Part shown: one piece after another, positions 1 to 7,220 of the stretch
Layout: the number at the start of each line of letters is the position of its first letter
How positions within the stretch are numbered: the stretch's first letter is position 1
Source: Piscirickettsiaceae bacterium
Lineage (GTDB): Bacteria; Pseudomonadota; Gammaproteobacteria; Nitrosococcales; Methylophagaceae
Assembly (NCBI GenBank): GCA_030620285.1
Contig: JAUXFA010000006.1
Coordinates: forward strand, 1 to 13,493
Direction: 5' to 3'
DNA length: 13,493 bases
Notes under the pieces: generated by a model
Told to the model about the DNA's origin: nothing
The model's database searches: none
What the model saw: the letters and a program-made list of their open reading frames with translations, nothing else
Made by a program: the position numbers and the translations under genes

Positions 1-1951
1 CAACTGCATTCTCTGTAGTAGAAGGTTTCGCCTCTTTTGGAGTAGCAACTGTTGATGCTTTTATGCCTAGCGCAGTCTGGCAAGGAGAATTATCGGCAGT
101 TGATGACTCAAGTAATCCTTCTACTAGTAGTGATGAACCACCCGTTGCCACCGCCGTACCTGCTGATAAACCAGTCGTCAGTGCTCCTTTGGCATCAATG
201 ACTGCTGAGGGAGCAGCTAATGTTCCGCCTAATCTAACCAAACTGGCTAATTTACCCACACTCACCCCAACACCTTCACGTGATTGTGGATTGATTCCAA
301 TATCTAACTTTTCAGTTTTCAAATCAATCGAACCACTGCCAATAACATTCATTTTCTGGGTCGAAAAGGCAATACCTTTATCCGCTGTGGCGATACCATC
401 TTTGATATTGAAATTGATCACAGCGCATTCTAATTGGGTATCATCACTATTTTTTGTCGTGGGGTTTAGCATAGATAATAGATCTGCACCGATCATGTCA
501 GCATTGGAACCTTTAATCACACCTTTGTCTGACTTAAGTAATAAATTTCCGTTAAGTCCTGCCATAATTTGGCTAACACTATCACCGCTTCCTTTAACAT
601 TAATGCTGACATCGGTTTTAACGCCCGATATTGTGTTCTGAAGATCGCCAAATTGCGAGGGCTCGATCCCTTTAATCACAATATCAGTCATTAATGCAGC
701 AGAGCCACCACTAGTATTCAAAAGGATATCACCACTCAAACTACCACCAGCTAATAATGTAGTCAGTGGCTTAATGGCTAAATTACCATCTTTAAGAGAG
801 ATGACCATTTTGGTATTATCCAATACTAAGCTACTGCTTATTATCTGCTGAGCATTAATGGTCAGGTTGGCATTAATAGCTTTTAAGCCTTCCAGTGGTA
901 ATGGATCGGATGAGAAAACACGCTCTGGATGTTGTTTTTGCTCTTGCTGCTCATCACCAACCAACTCCGCTAGATTAATGATATTTGAGCTTAAATTAGC
1001 AGTAATAGATGGTCGTTTACCTGATATGTTTGCTGCTAGGTCACCCGATAAATCCGTGTTTCCTAATAATAAATTCATATTTTTTATCGAATAGCCATTC
1101 TTAGTGTCGGTTACTTTACCGCTAAAACTGACCGGTCCAAGATCGGGTAATTCACTAGTTGCTAATTCTGATAGTGTTGATAACGAATCAATATTAAAAC
1201 TAACATCCATATCAAGCCCTTTACCATCCAGCGGTTTGGCTACTTGCCCTTTCAAATTGATGCTGGCATCACTGATATTAATCAGCAGATCAATAGGATA
1301 GTTATCATTAGAGCTAAGTTGAGTCAGTGAACCCAAACTACCTTTCACTTCAATTGGAATCTCGTTATAGGCAACTTTCATTATCACTGACAAAGGATCA
1401 TTAACACCCTTCGCCTCTGAAATAATTTTATCAATGACAATATTCGTTTCTTGGCCTGTCACACCATCTTTATACGTAATAGTTGCGTGCCTAATATGCA
1501 CTTCATTAACGATAATGGCAGGTGCTGCGGACTCAGAAGATGATTGTTTTTCGTCTTTATTTGTACTCGCGAACACCCAGTTACCCAAGCCCGACTTATT
1601 GGTCTCAAGTAAAATTTTAGGCTCTAATAAAATCACTTTATTAACCTGAATGTTGCCACTTAATAACGGTAATATCGACACTTGAACTTCAAATTTATCA
1701 AGACTCAACATCTCAGGTTTAGAACCCCATTTAGCGTTACTAAACTTAACGTCCTCAACGATCACCGTAGGAATCAGTGATAGACCAAATTGTAAATCAC
1801 CGCCTATTTGTAATTTTCTACCGGTAGCTTCCTCAACGACATTAATTATCTCGCCCTTATACTGATTTATATCTAAATTGCTGATTACTGTTATCACGCC
1901 AATGATAGCGACAACAACTAGCCCAACAGATATTTTTATAATTTTGCTCAT
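1..1951 (-). CDS. AsmA family envelope protein (C-terminus cut by window edge)
   Basis: This is an AsmA-family protein, a large inner-membrane-anchored protein facing the periplasm; the family is linked to outer-membrane biogenesis and probably to lipid transport between membranes. The frame stays open for 650 codons from the ATG at 1951 down to the window edge, so the stop codon is missing. Residues about 4-22 form one membrane anchor (IIKISVGLVVVAIIGVITVI). The pattern NQYKGEIINVVEEATGRKL follows, typical of the AsmA N-terminus. The rest is beta-rich and Ser/Asn/Gly-rich with many G-x-hydrophobic strands, as in AsmA. A Pro-Cys pair near residue 624 (NSPCQTALG) resembles the end of AsmA proteins, so little is probably missing. 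E. coli AsmA is about 617 residues. An AAGGA Shine-Dalgarno lies 6 nt before the ATG. Family assignment is firm; which AsmA paralogue it is cannot be told. Confidence 0.85.
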   Translation of the reverse strand, partial: MSKIIKISVGLVVVAIIGVITVISNLDINQYKGEIINVVEEATGRKLQIGGDLQFGLSLIPTVIVEDVKFSNAKWGSKPEMLSLDKFEVQVSILPLLSGNIQVNKVILLEPKILLETNKSGLGNWVFASTNKDEKQSSSESAAPAIIVNEVHIRHATITYKDGVTGQETNIVIDKIISEAKGVNDPLSVIMKVAYNEIPIEVKGSLGSLTQLSSNDNYPIDLLINISDASINLKGQVAKPLDGKGLDMDVSFNIDSLSTLSELATSELPDLGPVSFSGKVTDTKNGYSIKNMNLLLGNTDLSGDLAANISGKRPSITANLSSNIINLAELVGDEQQEQKQHPERVFSSDPLPLEGLKAINANLTINAQQIISSSLVLDNTKMVISLKDGNLAIKPLTTLLAGGSLSGDILLNTSGGSAALMTDIVIKGIEPSQFGDLQNTISGVKTDVSINVKGSGDSVSQIMAGLNGNLLLKSDKGVIKGSNADMIGADLLSMLNPTTKNSDDTQLECAVINFNIKDGIATADKGIAFSTQKMNVIGSGSIDLKTEKLDIGINPQSREGVGVSVGKLASLVRLGGTLAAPSAVIDAKGALTTGLSAGTAVATGGSSLLVEGLLESSTADNSPCQTALGIKASTVATPKEAKPSTTENAV

Positions 1952-2005
1952 AAGGATTCCTTTACTTTAAATTTAGCAATAAATGTGCTGACATATACAG
2001 CTATT

Positions 2006-2018
2006 AAACCATTGGTTT
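2006..2018. repeat. Short inverted repeat upstream of the asmA-family gene
   Basis: AAACCA-T-TGGTTT is a 13-bp perfect palindrome about 55 bp upstream of the asmA-family start codon. The loop would be too small for a stable terminator. It could be a binding site for a dimeric regulator or simply chance in AT-rich DNA. No function is claimed. Confidence 0.3.
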
Positions 2019-2055
2019 TGATGCATGAACAGCATAGTTAAATAATGACACTATA

Positions 2056-2072
2056 TTAAATGAGTCATTTAA
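2056..2072. repeat. 17-bp palindrome between 6S RNA and the asmA-family gene
   Basis: TTAAATGA-G-TCATTTAA is perfectly palindromic around one central base, with 8-bp arms. It lies about 30 bp beyond the 3' end of the 6S RNA and about 105 bp before the asmA-family start. The stem is AT-rich and has no T tract, so a rho-independent terminator is unlikely. An operator for a dimeric regulator is possible. Confidence 0.4.
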
Positions 2073-2099
2073 GAGGAAGGAAATACGTAGGAAGGTAAA

Positions 2100-2278
2100 T
2101 GCCCCACAGTGCCGTTGTGACGGTGTCCTCGAACCATCTTTTGGTTCAAGTGGGAATCTCATTGAAGCTTTGGGCTGCCCATTCAAGATGGGTTTGCACG
2201 CCTGCCACTAATCAACTCCCGTGCATAAATGCTTATCGGGTCAAGAAACTAATGTCACTATCGAACACCGCAGGGACT
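2100..2278 (-). ncRNA. ssrS: 6S RNA (RNA polymerase sigma70-holoenzyme regulator)
   Basis: 6S RNA mimics an open promoter and sequesters sigma70 RNA polymerase, mainly in stationary phase. Read on the minus strand, the 5' end CCCTGCGGTG (2275-2266) pairs base for base, with G-U wobbles, with the 3' end CACTGTGGGG (2111-2102). This closes a molecule of about 174-180 nt, close to the 183-184 nt of the E. coli RNA. Inside are the 5'-side central-bubble pattern CTTGACCCGATAAGC (compare CCCTGAGCCGATA in E. coli) and the conserved 3' hairpin CTTGAACC-loop-GGTTCGAG. The location just downstream of zapA is the usual gammaproteobacterial context. The usual partner fau/ygfA is absent; an asmA-family gene follows instead. 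A TATCAT -10-like element lies at 2286-2291, about 8 nt from the likely start. Exact ends are uncertain by a few bases. Confidence 0.92.
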
Positions 2279-2285
2279 GGTATTA

Positions 2286-2291
2286 ATGATA
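2286..2291 (-). promoter_or_regulatory. Candidate -10 element of the 6S RNA promoter
   Basis: On the minus strand TATCAT matches the sigma70 -10 consensus at 5 of 6 positions. It would place the transcription start at about 2278-2280, just ahead of the CCC that begins the closing stem. No good -35 hexamer is seen at 16-18 nt spacing, so 6S RNA may also come from processing of a zapA transcript. Confidence 0.4.
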
Positions 2292-2320
2292 CGCCTAATT
2301 CAAGCAAGGGGCTGATTATT

Positions 2321-2626
2321 TTAGAGTTCTAACTGTCTATCTTCTTCTAAAAAGGCGCTAACCTTATCTTTCATCAGTAAAATACTTTTATTGACATCCG
2401 CTAAGCCACTGCCTTCATTGTCCTCGATAGTAATGAGATCATGCGCAATATTAAGCGCTGCCATGACCGCAATGCGATCTAGGCCAACGACTTTACCAGT
2501 AGAACGAATTTTTTCCATATTGTCATGGAGTAATTGTGCGGAAGAAATAAGCGCATCTTTTTCTTCTTCTGGACAAGCAATTTGATACTCTTTACCCAGA
2601 ATTGTAACGGAGACTGGTGAACTCAT
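2321..2626 (-). CDS. zapA: Cell division protein ZapA
   Basis: ZapA binds FtsZ and bundles its filaments, stabilising the Z-ring at midcell. The 101-residue product starts with a short beta segment, VSVTILGKEYQIACPEEEKD, the signature of the ZapA head domain. A helix with LDRIAVMAALNIAHDL follows, and then a C-terminal helix suited to the antiparallel coiled coil by which ZapA tetramerises. E. coli ZapA is 109 residues, so this is full length. Its ATG overlaps the stop of the upstream small coiled-coil gene (ATGA), so the two are translationally coupled. 6S RNA lies 45 bp downstream on the same strand, as in other gammaproteobacteria. Certain by sequence pattern and context. Confidence 0.95.
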   Translation of the reverse strand: MSSPVSVTILGKEYQIACPEEEKDALISSAQLLHDNMEKIRSTGKVVGLDRIAVMAALNIAHDLITIEDNEGSGLADVNKSILLMKDKVSAFLEEDRQLEL

Positions 2627-2832
2627 AGTTCATCATCCATTTCTTTTAAGCGCTGAACCATCTTATCGATTCGACCCCGTGCTGTTTCTGTTTTTTCAAG
2701 CAATTGCGTCCGCTCTGTTAGCCATGCAGCCTGTTGTGATTTCAGCAGCATATTTTCATCACGACTACGACGACTCGCATAAAGCAGGTCATCTACTTGT
2801 TGTTCTAATTGTTGAATCACGTCTTTTTCCAT
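2623..2832 (-). CDS. TIGR02449-family small coiled-coil protein upstream of zapA
   Basis: A 69-residue, highly charged, almost entirely helical protein with heptad-like spacing of hydrophobics (VIQQLEQQVDDLL, then NMLLKSQQAAWL, then IDKMVQRLKEM). It has no signal peptide or membrane segment, so it is cytoplasmic. It resembles the family known as TIGR02449, which commonly sits just before zapA in gammaproteobacteria and has no established function that I know. The ATGA overlap with zapA suggests coupled translation and a role in division; a ZapB-like partner is an inference from size, coiled-coil character and position. There is no strong Shine-Dalgarno, but a good sigma70 promoter lies about 30 bp upstream. 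Confidence 0.85.
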   Translation of the reverse strand: MEKDVIQQLEQQVDDLLYASRRSRDENMLLKSQQAAWLTERTQLLEKTETARGRIDKMVQRLKEMDDEL

Positions 2833-2867
2833 TACTATGGGTTCTTAGCTGTGCGAAAATATAGCTA

Positions 2868-2897
2868 ACTATAGACGTGCCCTACCAATTGGGTCAA
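2868..2897 (-). promoter_or_regulatory. Sigma70-type promoter for the TIGR02449-family gene and zapA
   Basis: On the minus strand TTGACC (2897-2892, 5 of 6 to consensus) and TATAGT (2873-2868, 5 of 6) are separated by 18 nt. Transcription would start near 2861, leaving a leader of about 29 nt. This is the best promoter match seen in the window apart from the one at 8704-8732. Confidence 0.6.
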
Positions 2898-2900
2898 CAA

Positions 2901-2928
2901 TTGTCTTCATAATTTTTTTACATATAGG
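2901..2928 (+). promoter_or_regulatory. Weak candidate promoter for ygfB-pepP-ubiH-ubiI
   Basis: TTGTCT (2901-2906) and TATAGG (2923-2928) are 16 nt apart, each matching consensus at 4 of 6. The implied start would be only a few bases before the ygfB ATG, making a nearly leaderless message, so the true promoter may be elsewhere in the 106-bp divergent gap. Confidence 0.25.
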
Positions 2929-2938
2929 TTGTATCATC

Positions 2939-3487
2939 ATGTCTGAATTGTATTTTCCATCTCTTTCACCCGATAACCAAGCCGGAGATGGCCCAGCAAA
3001 TGCAGCAGAATTACAAGGCGCATTATGCGGATTATTATGTCTTGATTCGCAAGCAAATCGCATCACATGGTTTAAAAAACTATTTGAGGACTTAGATCCT
3101 GGTGAAGAAGAAATTCTTGATCTGACGGTATTATTTGATCAAACAGTGCAATCACTGAATAGCCTTGATTTCGATTTACAGCTCGAATTGCCTGATGATA
3201 ATGCACCGCTTACTTCGCGTATATCTGCCATGTCTGACTGGTGCCAAGGATTAGTCTATGGCCTTGGTGCATCTGGCCTGACCGATGACACGGAATTATC
3301 GGAAGACACCAAAGAATATATTACTGATGTCATTAATATTAGCCAGATAAATGAGGATGATTTAGAAGACTCTGATACCGATGAAGCCAATTTTGAAGAG
3401 CTTGTAGAATATTTGCGTATGGGGCTTTTCTTAATTTACGGTGAACTACAGCCACCCGAAGCCTCTGATAATAATATCGAACATTAA
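2939..3487 (+). CDS. ygfB: YgfB / UPF0149 family protein
   Basis: A 182-residue acidic cytoplasmic protein of the YgfB (UPF0149, YecA-related) family. The pattern AELQGALCGLLCL near residues 23-35 matches the family's E/MHGLxxGxxC helix. The block MSDWCQGLVYGLGASGL matches the ADALAGWVNHFLLGLG segment of E. coli YgfB. The C-terminal FEELVEYLRMGLFLIYGEL matches its LEEIIEYVRVAALL helix. Biochemical role is mostly unknown; in Pseudomonas aeruginosa YgfB is reported to affect AmpDh3-linked peptidoglycan recycling and beta-lactam resistance. It heads ygfB-pepP-ubiH-ubiI as in E. coli. The zinc-binding C-terminal extension of YecA-type proteins is absent. The ATG is preceded only by a weak AGG. 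Confidence 0.92.
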   Translation: MSELYFPSLSPDNQAGDGPANAAELQGALCGLLCLDSQANRITWFKKLFEDLDPGEEEILDLTVLFDQTVQSLNSLDFDLQLELPDDNAPLTSRISAMSDWCQGLVYGLGASGLTDDTELSEDTKEYITDVINISQINEDDLEDSDTDEANFEELVEYLRMGLFLIYGELQPPEASDNNIEH

Positions 3488-3488
3488 A

Positions 3489-4802
3489 ATGACTATGAAT
3501 AAAAAAGAATTTGCTAAACGTCGACAGCGACTGATCGATATTATGGGTGAAAATAGTATCGCTGTTTTGCCCAACGCAAAAGTATGCACACGTAATCGTG
3601 ATGTTGATTATATTTTCCGTAGCGATAGTAATTTTCATTACCTTAGCGGCTTTGATGAACCAGAATCACTCATTGTCATCGTTCCGGGACGACCTCATGG
3701 TGAATATCTATTATTTTGCCGTGAACGTGATCTCAATAAAGAAATGTGGGATGGTTATCGCGCTGGACAAGAAGGTGCTATTGAAAAATATGGTGCTGAT
3801 GACTCTTATCCTTTCTCCGATTTAAACGATATTTTGCCGGGATTATTAGAAGGCAAGGAAAAAGTCTTCTATACCATGGGTAACGTGCCTTCTTTTGATC
3901 ATCGTATGGTGGGCTGGTTAAACCACCTTCGTAATGCCTCGCGCCAAGGAATGTCTTCTCCTTCTGAAATGATTGAGTTAGATCATGTATTGAACGAATT
4001 GCGTTTATTTAAGAGTAGTAACGAAATTAAAGCCATGCGCTATGCGGCCGAAACCTCTGCTCAAGCACATATTCGTGCGATGAAATTTACTAAGCCAGGC
4101 AAATGGGAATATCAGGTTGAAGCTGAAATCATTCATGAGTTTATGAAAAATGATTGCCACTCTCCCGCTTACCCATCGATTGTTGGTGGCGGTGAAAATG
4201 GCTGCATTTTGCATTATATTGAAAATGACCATCGCTTAAAAAGCAAAGATTTATTATTGATCGATGCGGGTGGTGAGTACGACTATTATGCCGCAGATAT
4301 TACCCGTACATTCCCAGTGAATGGCAAGTTTACCGCCAGCCAGAAAATCTTATATAACATCGTATTAGATGCTCAGAAAGCCGCTATCGAAGAGGTCAAA
4401 CCAGGAAATCATTGGAATCAACCTCATGAGGCAGCAGTGCGGATATTAACAGAAGGCTTACTAAAAATAGGTTTATTAAAAGGTAAGCTAGAATCACTGA
4501 TTAAAAATGAAAAATATCGTGATTTTTATATGCATCGCACTGGCCATTGGTTAGGTATGGATGTACACGATGTTGGTGATTATAAAGTCGGTGGTGAATG
4601 GCGACTATTAGAGCCGGGTATGGTGCTCACTGTGGAGCCAGGCTTATATATTCGCGATCCTAAAAATATTCCGAAAAAATGGCATTTTATTGGTATTCGA
4701 ATCGAAGATGATGTCTTAGTGACTAAAACAGGGCATGATGTATTATCAAAGTCGGCACCCAAAGAGGTAGCAGAGATTGAAGCACTAATGGCTGCAAAAT
4801 AA
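3489..4802 (+). CDS. pepP: Xaa-Pro aminopeptidase (aminopeptidase P)
   Basis: Aminopeptidase P removes an N-terminal residue when proline is second, using a dinuclear Mn centre in a pita-bread fold. From the ATG at 3489 the product is 437 residues (E. coli PepP 441). All five metal ligands are visible: D259 in LLIDAGGEY, D270 in AADITRTFP, H353 in the MHRTGHWLG segment, E383 in VEPGLY and E406 in RIEDD. The N-terminal domain shows SDSNFHYLSGFDEPES, the family's substrate-pocket region. The frame stays open upstream to an ATG at 3441, but that would add 16 residues unlike the family and overlap ygfB by 47 bp. The ATG at 3489, or the one at 3495, fits the E. coli N-terminus. It starts 1 nt after ygfB stops and abuts ubiH, so it is mid-operon. 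Confidence 0.95.
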   Translation: MTMNKKEFAKRRQRLIDIMGENSIAVLPNAKVCTRNRDVDYIFRSDSNFHYLSGFDEPESLIVIVPGRPHGEYLLFCRERDLNKEMWDGYRAGQEGAIEKYGADDSYPFSDLNDILPGLLEGKEKVFYTMGNVPSFDHRMVGWLNHLRNASRQGMSSPSEMIELDHVLNELRLFKSSNEIKAMRYAAETSAQAHIRAMKFTKPGKWEYQVEAEIIHEFMKNDCHSPAYPSIVGGGENGCILHYIENDHRLKSKDLLLIDAGGEYDYYAADITRTFPVNGKFTASQKILYNIVLDAQKAAIEEVKPGNHWNQPHEAAVRILTEGLLKIGLLKGKLESLIKNEKYRDFYMHRTGHWLGMDVHDVGDYKVGGEWRLLEPGMVLTVEPGLYIRDPKNIPKKWHFIGIRIEDDVLVTKTGHDVLSKSAPKEVAEIEALMAAK

Positions 4803-6005
4803 GTGAAAACTCAACACTTCGATTTGATTATTGTTGGCGGCGGCATGGTTGGCGCAAGTCTAGCTTGTTCCTTAAAAAAATCACCCTTAAAGATTGCCGT
4901 TATCGAAGCATTTGAATTCAATTCTAAACAACAACCGAGTTACGATGACCGCGCAATTGCTTTAGCTTATGGTTCTCAACGTATTTTTGAAGCCATGGGA
5001 TTATGGCAGCAACTTGCACCTCATAGTACTGCCATTAGTGATATTCATATATCTGATCGTGGACATTTCGGTGTTACTCGACTATCGGCCCAGTCTGAAA
5101 ATGTAGCGGCACTAGGTCAAGTTATTACCGCCCGCGAAATAGGAAAAGTACTCAATCAAACTTTATCCCGACAGGATAATCTTCAATTGATATGTCCGGC
5201 TAAAGTGACCGCTCTCACCCAATATCCAGATTCTGTTGAACTTGTGTTAGATGATGAACAACATTTATCAGCCAAACTTATTGTAGCCGCCGATGGAGGA
5301 CATTCTACTATTCGTCGATTATTAGGTTTAGGTGCATCACAGCAGGATTATCACCAAACTGCCATTACCGCAAACATCACTACTGAGCAGGCTCATCAAG
5401 GTCGTGCATTTGAACGTTTTACAGATTCTGGCCCCCTTGCATTGCTGCCTATGTCCGATAATCGGTGCAGCCTTGTCTGGACAGTTTCAACAGGTGATGA
5501 AGTTGATATTCTCAATTTATCAGATCATGATTTTCTGACAAAATTACAAGACCGCTTTGGTTATCGGCTCGGCAAATTCACTCATGTTGGGCAACGACAT
5601 AGTTATCCTTTAAAACTAATGCAAACCGACCAAGCTGTTCAACAACGCATTGTATTGATTGGTAATGCCGCCCACAATCTGCATCCTATTGCAGGACAAG
5701 GATTTAATCTTGGTTTGCGTGATGTGGCAGCCTTAGCCGATGTGCTTGTTAATGCTGATGATTGTGGTACTGCTCAATTATTACATGACTACCAGCAATG
5801 GCGACAAGATGATCAGGATAATGTTATTCAAGCAACTGATGGTCTAGTTAAATTATTTAGTAATGACAATCCCTTATTAGGTCATCTACGAGGTGCTGGG
5901 CTTGCAGCAATAGATGCCTTATCGCCAATCAAACATCTATTAGCCCAAAAGAGTATGGGCTTAGCTCGAAAACAACCTCGGCTAGGTCGAGGTATTTCAT
6001 TATGA
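4803..6005 (+). CDS. ubiH: 2-octaprenyl-6-methoxyphenol hydroxylase UbiH
   Basis: UbiH is a class A FAD monooxygenase that hydroxylates a ring carbon in ubiquinone synthesis, acting in the membrane-associated Ubi complex. The 400-residue protein has the dinucleotide-binding GGGMVG (G12, G14, G17), the ALGQVITAREIGKVL segment, the DG motif VAADGGHS (D164), and GNAAHNLHPIAGQGFNLG from G287. The last has Asn where most paralogues have Asp, exactly as in E. coli UbiH. RAFERFTDSGPLALLPMSDNRCSLVW matches UbiH closely, which separates it from UbiI. The start is GTG at 4803, immediately after the pepP stop with no spacer and no clear Shine-Dalgarno; no alternative start leaves the FAD motif intact. 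Translation probably depends on ribosomes coming from pepP. Confidence 0.95.
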   Translation: MKTQHFDLIIVGGGMVGASLACSLKKSPLKIAVIEAFEFNSKQQPSYDDRAIALAYGSQRIFEAMGLWQQLAPHSTAISDIHISDRGHFGVTRLSAQSENVAALGQVITAREIGKVLNQTLSRQDNLQLICPAKVTALTQYPDSVELVLDDEQHLSAKLIVAADGGHSTIRRLLGLGASQQDYHQTAITANITTEQAHQGRAFERFTDSGPLALLPMSDNRCSLVWTVSTGDEVDILNLSDHDFLTKLQDRFGYRLGKFTHVGQRHSYPLKLMQTDQAVQQRIVLIGNAAHNLHPIAGQGFNLGLRDVAALADVLVNADDCGTAQLLHDYQQWRQDDQDNVIQATDGLVKLFSNDNPLLGHLRGAGLAAIDALSPIKHLLAQKSMGLARKQPRLGRGISL

Positions 6006-7198
6006 GTGAACATTACGATGTTATTGTTATTGGTGGGGGCATGGTGGGGGCGACCTTAGCGGTGGCATTAGCCGAGCAATCTACTTTAAATATTGCTGTT
6101 ATTGAAGCCTATCCACTCAAAACGATTACGGAACACGATGTTCCCGATTTACGTGTGAGCGCATTAACCCGTGCTAGTGAAATATTGCTCAAAAATTCAG
6201 GTGTTTGGCCACAGCTAATCACCAGTAGAATAAGCCCGTTCACGGATATGAAAGTATGGGAGACATCGGATAGTGCGTTACATTTTGACAGTGCCGATAT
6301 TGGCGAACCTCTACTCGGCAATATTGTTGAAAATCGCAACCTACAACAAGCATGTATAAGACGCGGTGCTGAACTATCCAATATAGACTTGCTTTGCCCA
6401 GCAAAACCAACATCATTAGTCGACAACACGCTTACACTCGAAGATGGCCGCATTATGACCGCTAACTTAATTGTCGGTGCTGACGGTGCTCAATCATTAC
6501 TGCGTGAATGGCTTGGTATAGAAACTCGTGGTTGGGATTATGATCAATCTGCGGTTGTTTGCACAGTCACTACCGAACAATCACACCAACAAACTGCTCG
6601 GCAACGGTTTTTAGCTGAGGGGCCCTTGGCATTTTTACCGCTGTCAGATGGTCATCAATGTTCAATAGTCTGGTCAAACTCCACTGAAGAAGCTGAACGG
6701 TTATGCCAACTTGATGATGAGGCATTTAAAAGTACTCTTGCTGATGCTTTTCAAAAGAAACTAGGCAAGATTATTGATGTCAGCCAACGTGCTCAATTCC
6801 CCCTCAAATTACGTCATGCTACTCATTATGTTGAAGTAGGGTTTGCTCTTGTTGGTGATGCTGCTCATACCATTCATCCCTTAGCAGGACAAGGTGTCAA
6901 CATTGGCCTCCTGGATGCTGCTACCTTAGCTGAAGTCGTCATAGAAGCACATCAACAGGGTCGTGATATTGGTAGTTTGCATACATTAAACAAATATCAA
7001 CGTCGCAGAAAAGGCGATAATATTGCCATGCAAATGACTATGGATGCCTTTAAACGTGTCTTTGGCAGTGAACTAGCCCCTATTCGCTGGGCGCGCCGGT
7101 TTGGCCTTAAAACGGTTAATCAATCCACGCTACTTAGAAACTTGTTTATGCATCAAGCTTCTGGACATCGCTTTGCCAACCCTAAACTCAGTAAATGA
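6002..7198 (+). CDS. ubiI: 2-octaprenylphenol (C5) hydroxylase UbiI
   Basis: UbiI (formerly VisC) is the FAD monooxygenase that hydroxylates C5 of the ubiquinone precursor ring, paralogous to UbiH next door. The 398 residues include GGGMVG (G11, G13, G16), PDLRVSALTRASE, GNIVENRNLQQA, the DG motif VGADGAQS, and VGDAAHTIHPLAGQGVNIG with the canonical G285-D286. LRVSA, the VEN motif and HTIHPLAGQGVNLG-like residues are those of E. coli UbiI. The ATG overlaps the ubiH stop (ATGA, 4 nt), so the two hydroxylases are translationally coupled. The gene ends inside a terminator hairpin whose loop holds its stop codon. Assignment to UbiI rather than UbiF or UbiM is likely but rests on remembered sequence patterns. 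Confidence 0.93.
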   Translation: MSEHYDVIVIGGGMVGATLAVALAEQSTLNIAVIEAYPLKTITEHDVPDLRVSALTRASEILLKNSGVWPQLITSRISPFTDMKVWETSDSALHFDSADIGEPLLGNIVENRNLQQACIRRGAELSNIDLLCPAKPTSLVDNTLTLEDGRIMTANLIVGADGAQSLLREWLGIETRGWDYDQSAVVCTVTTEQSHQQTARQRFLAEGPLAFLPLSDGHQCSIVWSNSTEEAERLCQLDDEAFKSTLADAFQKKLGKIIDVSQRAQFPLKLRHATHYVEVGFALVGDAAHTIHPLAGQGVNIGLLDAATLAEVVIEAHQQGRDIGSLHTLNKYQRRRKGDNIAMQMTMDAFKRVFGSELAPIRWARRFGLKTVNQSTLLRNLFMHQASGHRFANPKLSK

Positions 7199-7220
7199 CG
7201 TTCACTTTACTGGGTTTTTT
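7184..7220. terminator. Bidirectional intrinsic terminator between ubiI and the small lipoprotein gene
   Basis: AAACTCAGTAAA (7184-7195) pairs with TTTACTGGGTTT (7206-7217) through 12 bp including one G-U. Three more pairs, TGA with TCA, extend the stem inward around a single bulged C. A run of six T (7215-7220) follows on the plus strand. On the minus strand the mirror structure is followed by AAACTC-type sequence with fewer U, so it works best for ubiI. The ubiI stop TGA (7196-7198) is inside the hairpin, and the minus-strand gene's TAA (7207-7209) is in its right arm. Confidence 0.8.

Noticed and set aside
63..1649. Several plus-strand open frames of 65-192 codons
   Set aside because: They lie antisense to the continuous asmA-family frame, have no recognisable domains, and their composition follows from the opposite strand.
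2004..2332. Open frames of 60 and 77 codons on both strands over the 6S RNA
   Set aside because: The region is explained by 6S RNA structure and neither frame resembles a protein or has a ribosome site.
3441..3488. Upstream in-frame ATG that would extend pepP by 16 residues
   Set aside because: The extension overlaps ygfB by 47 bp and does not match the PepP N-terminus, whereas MTMNKKEFAKRRQRL does.
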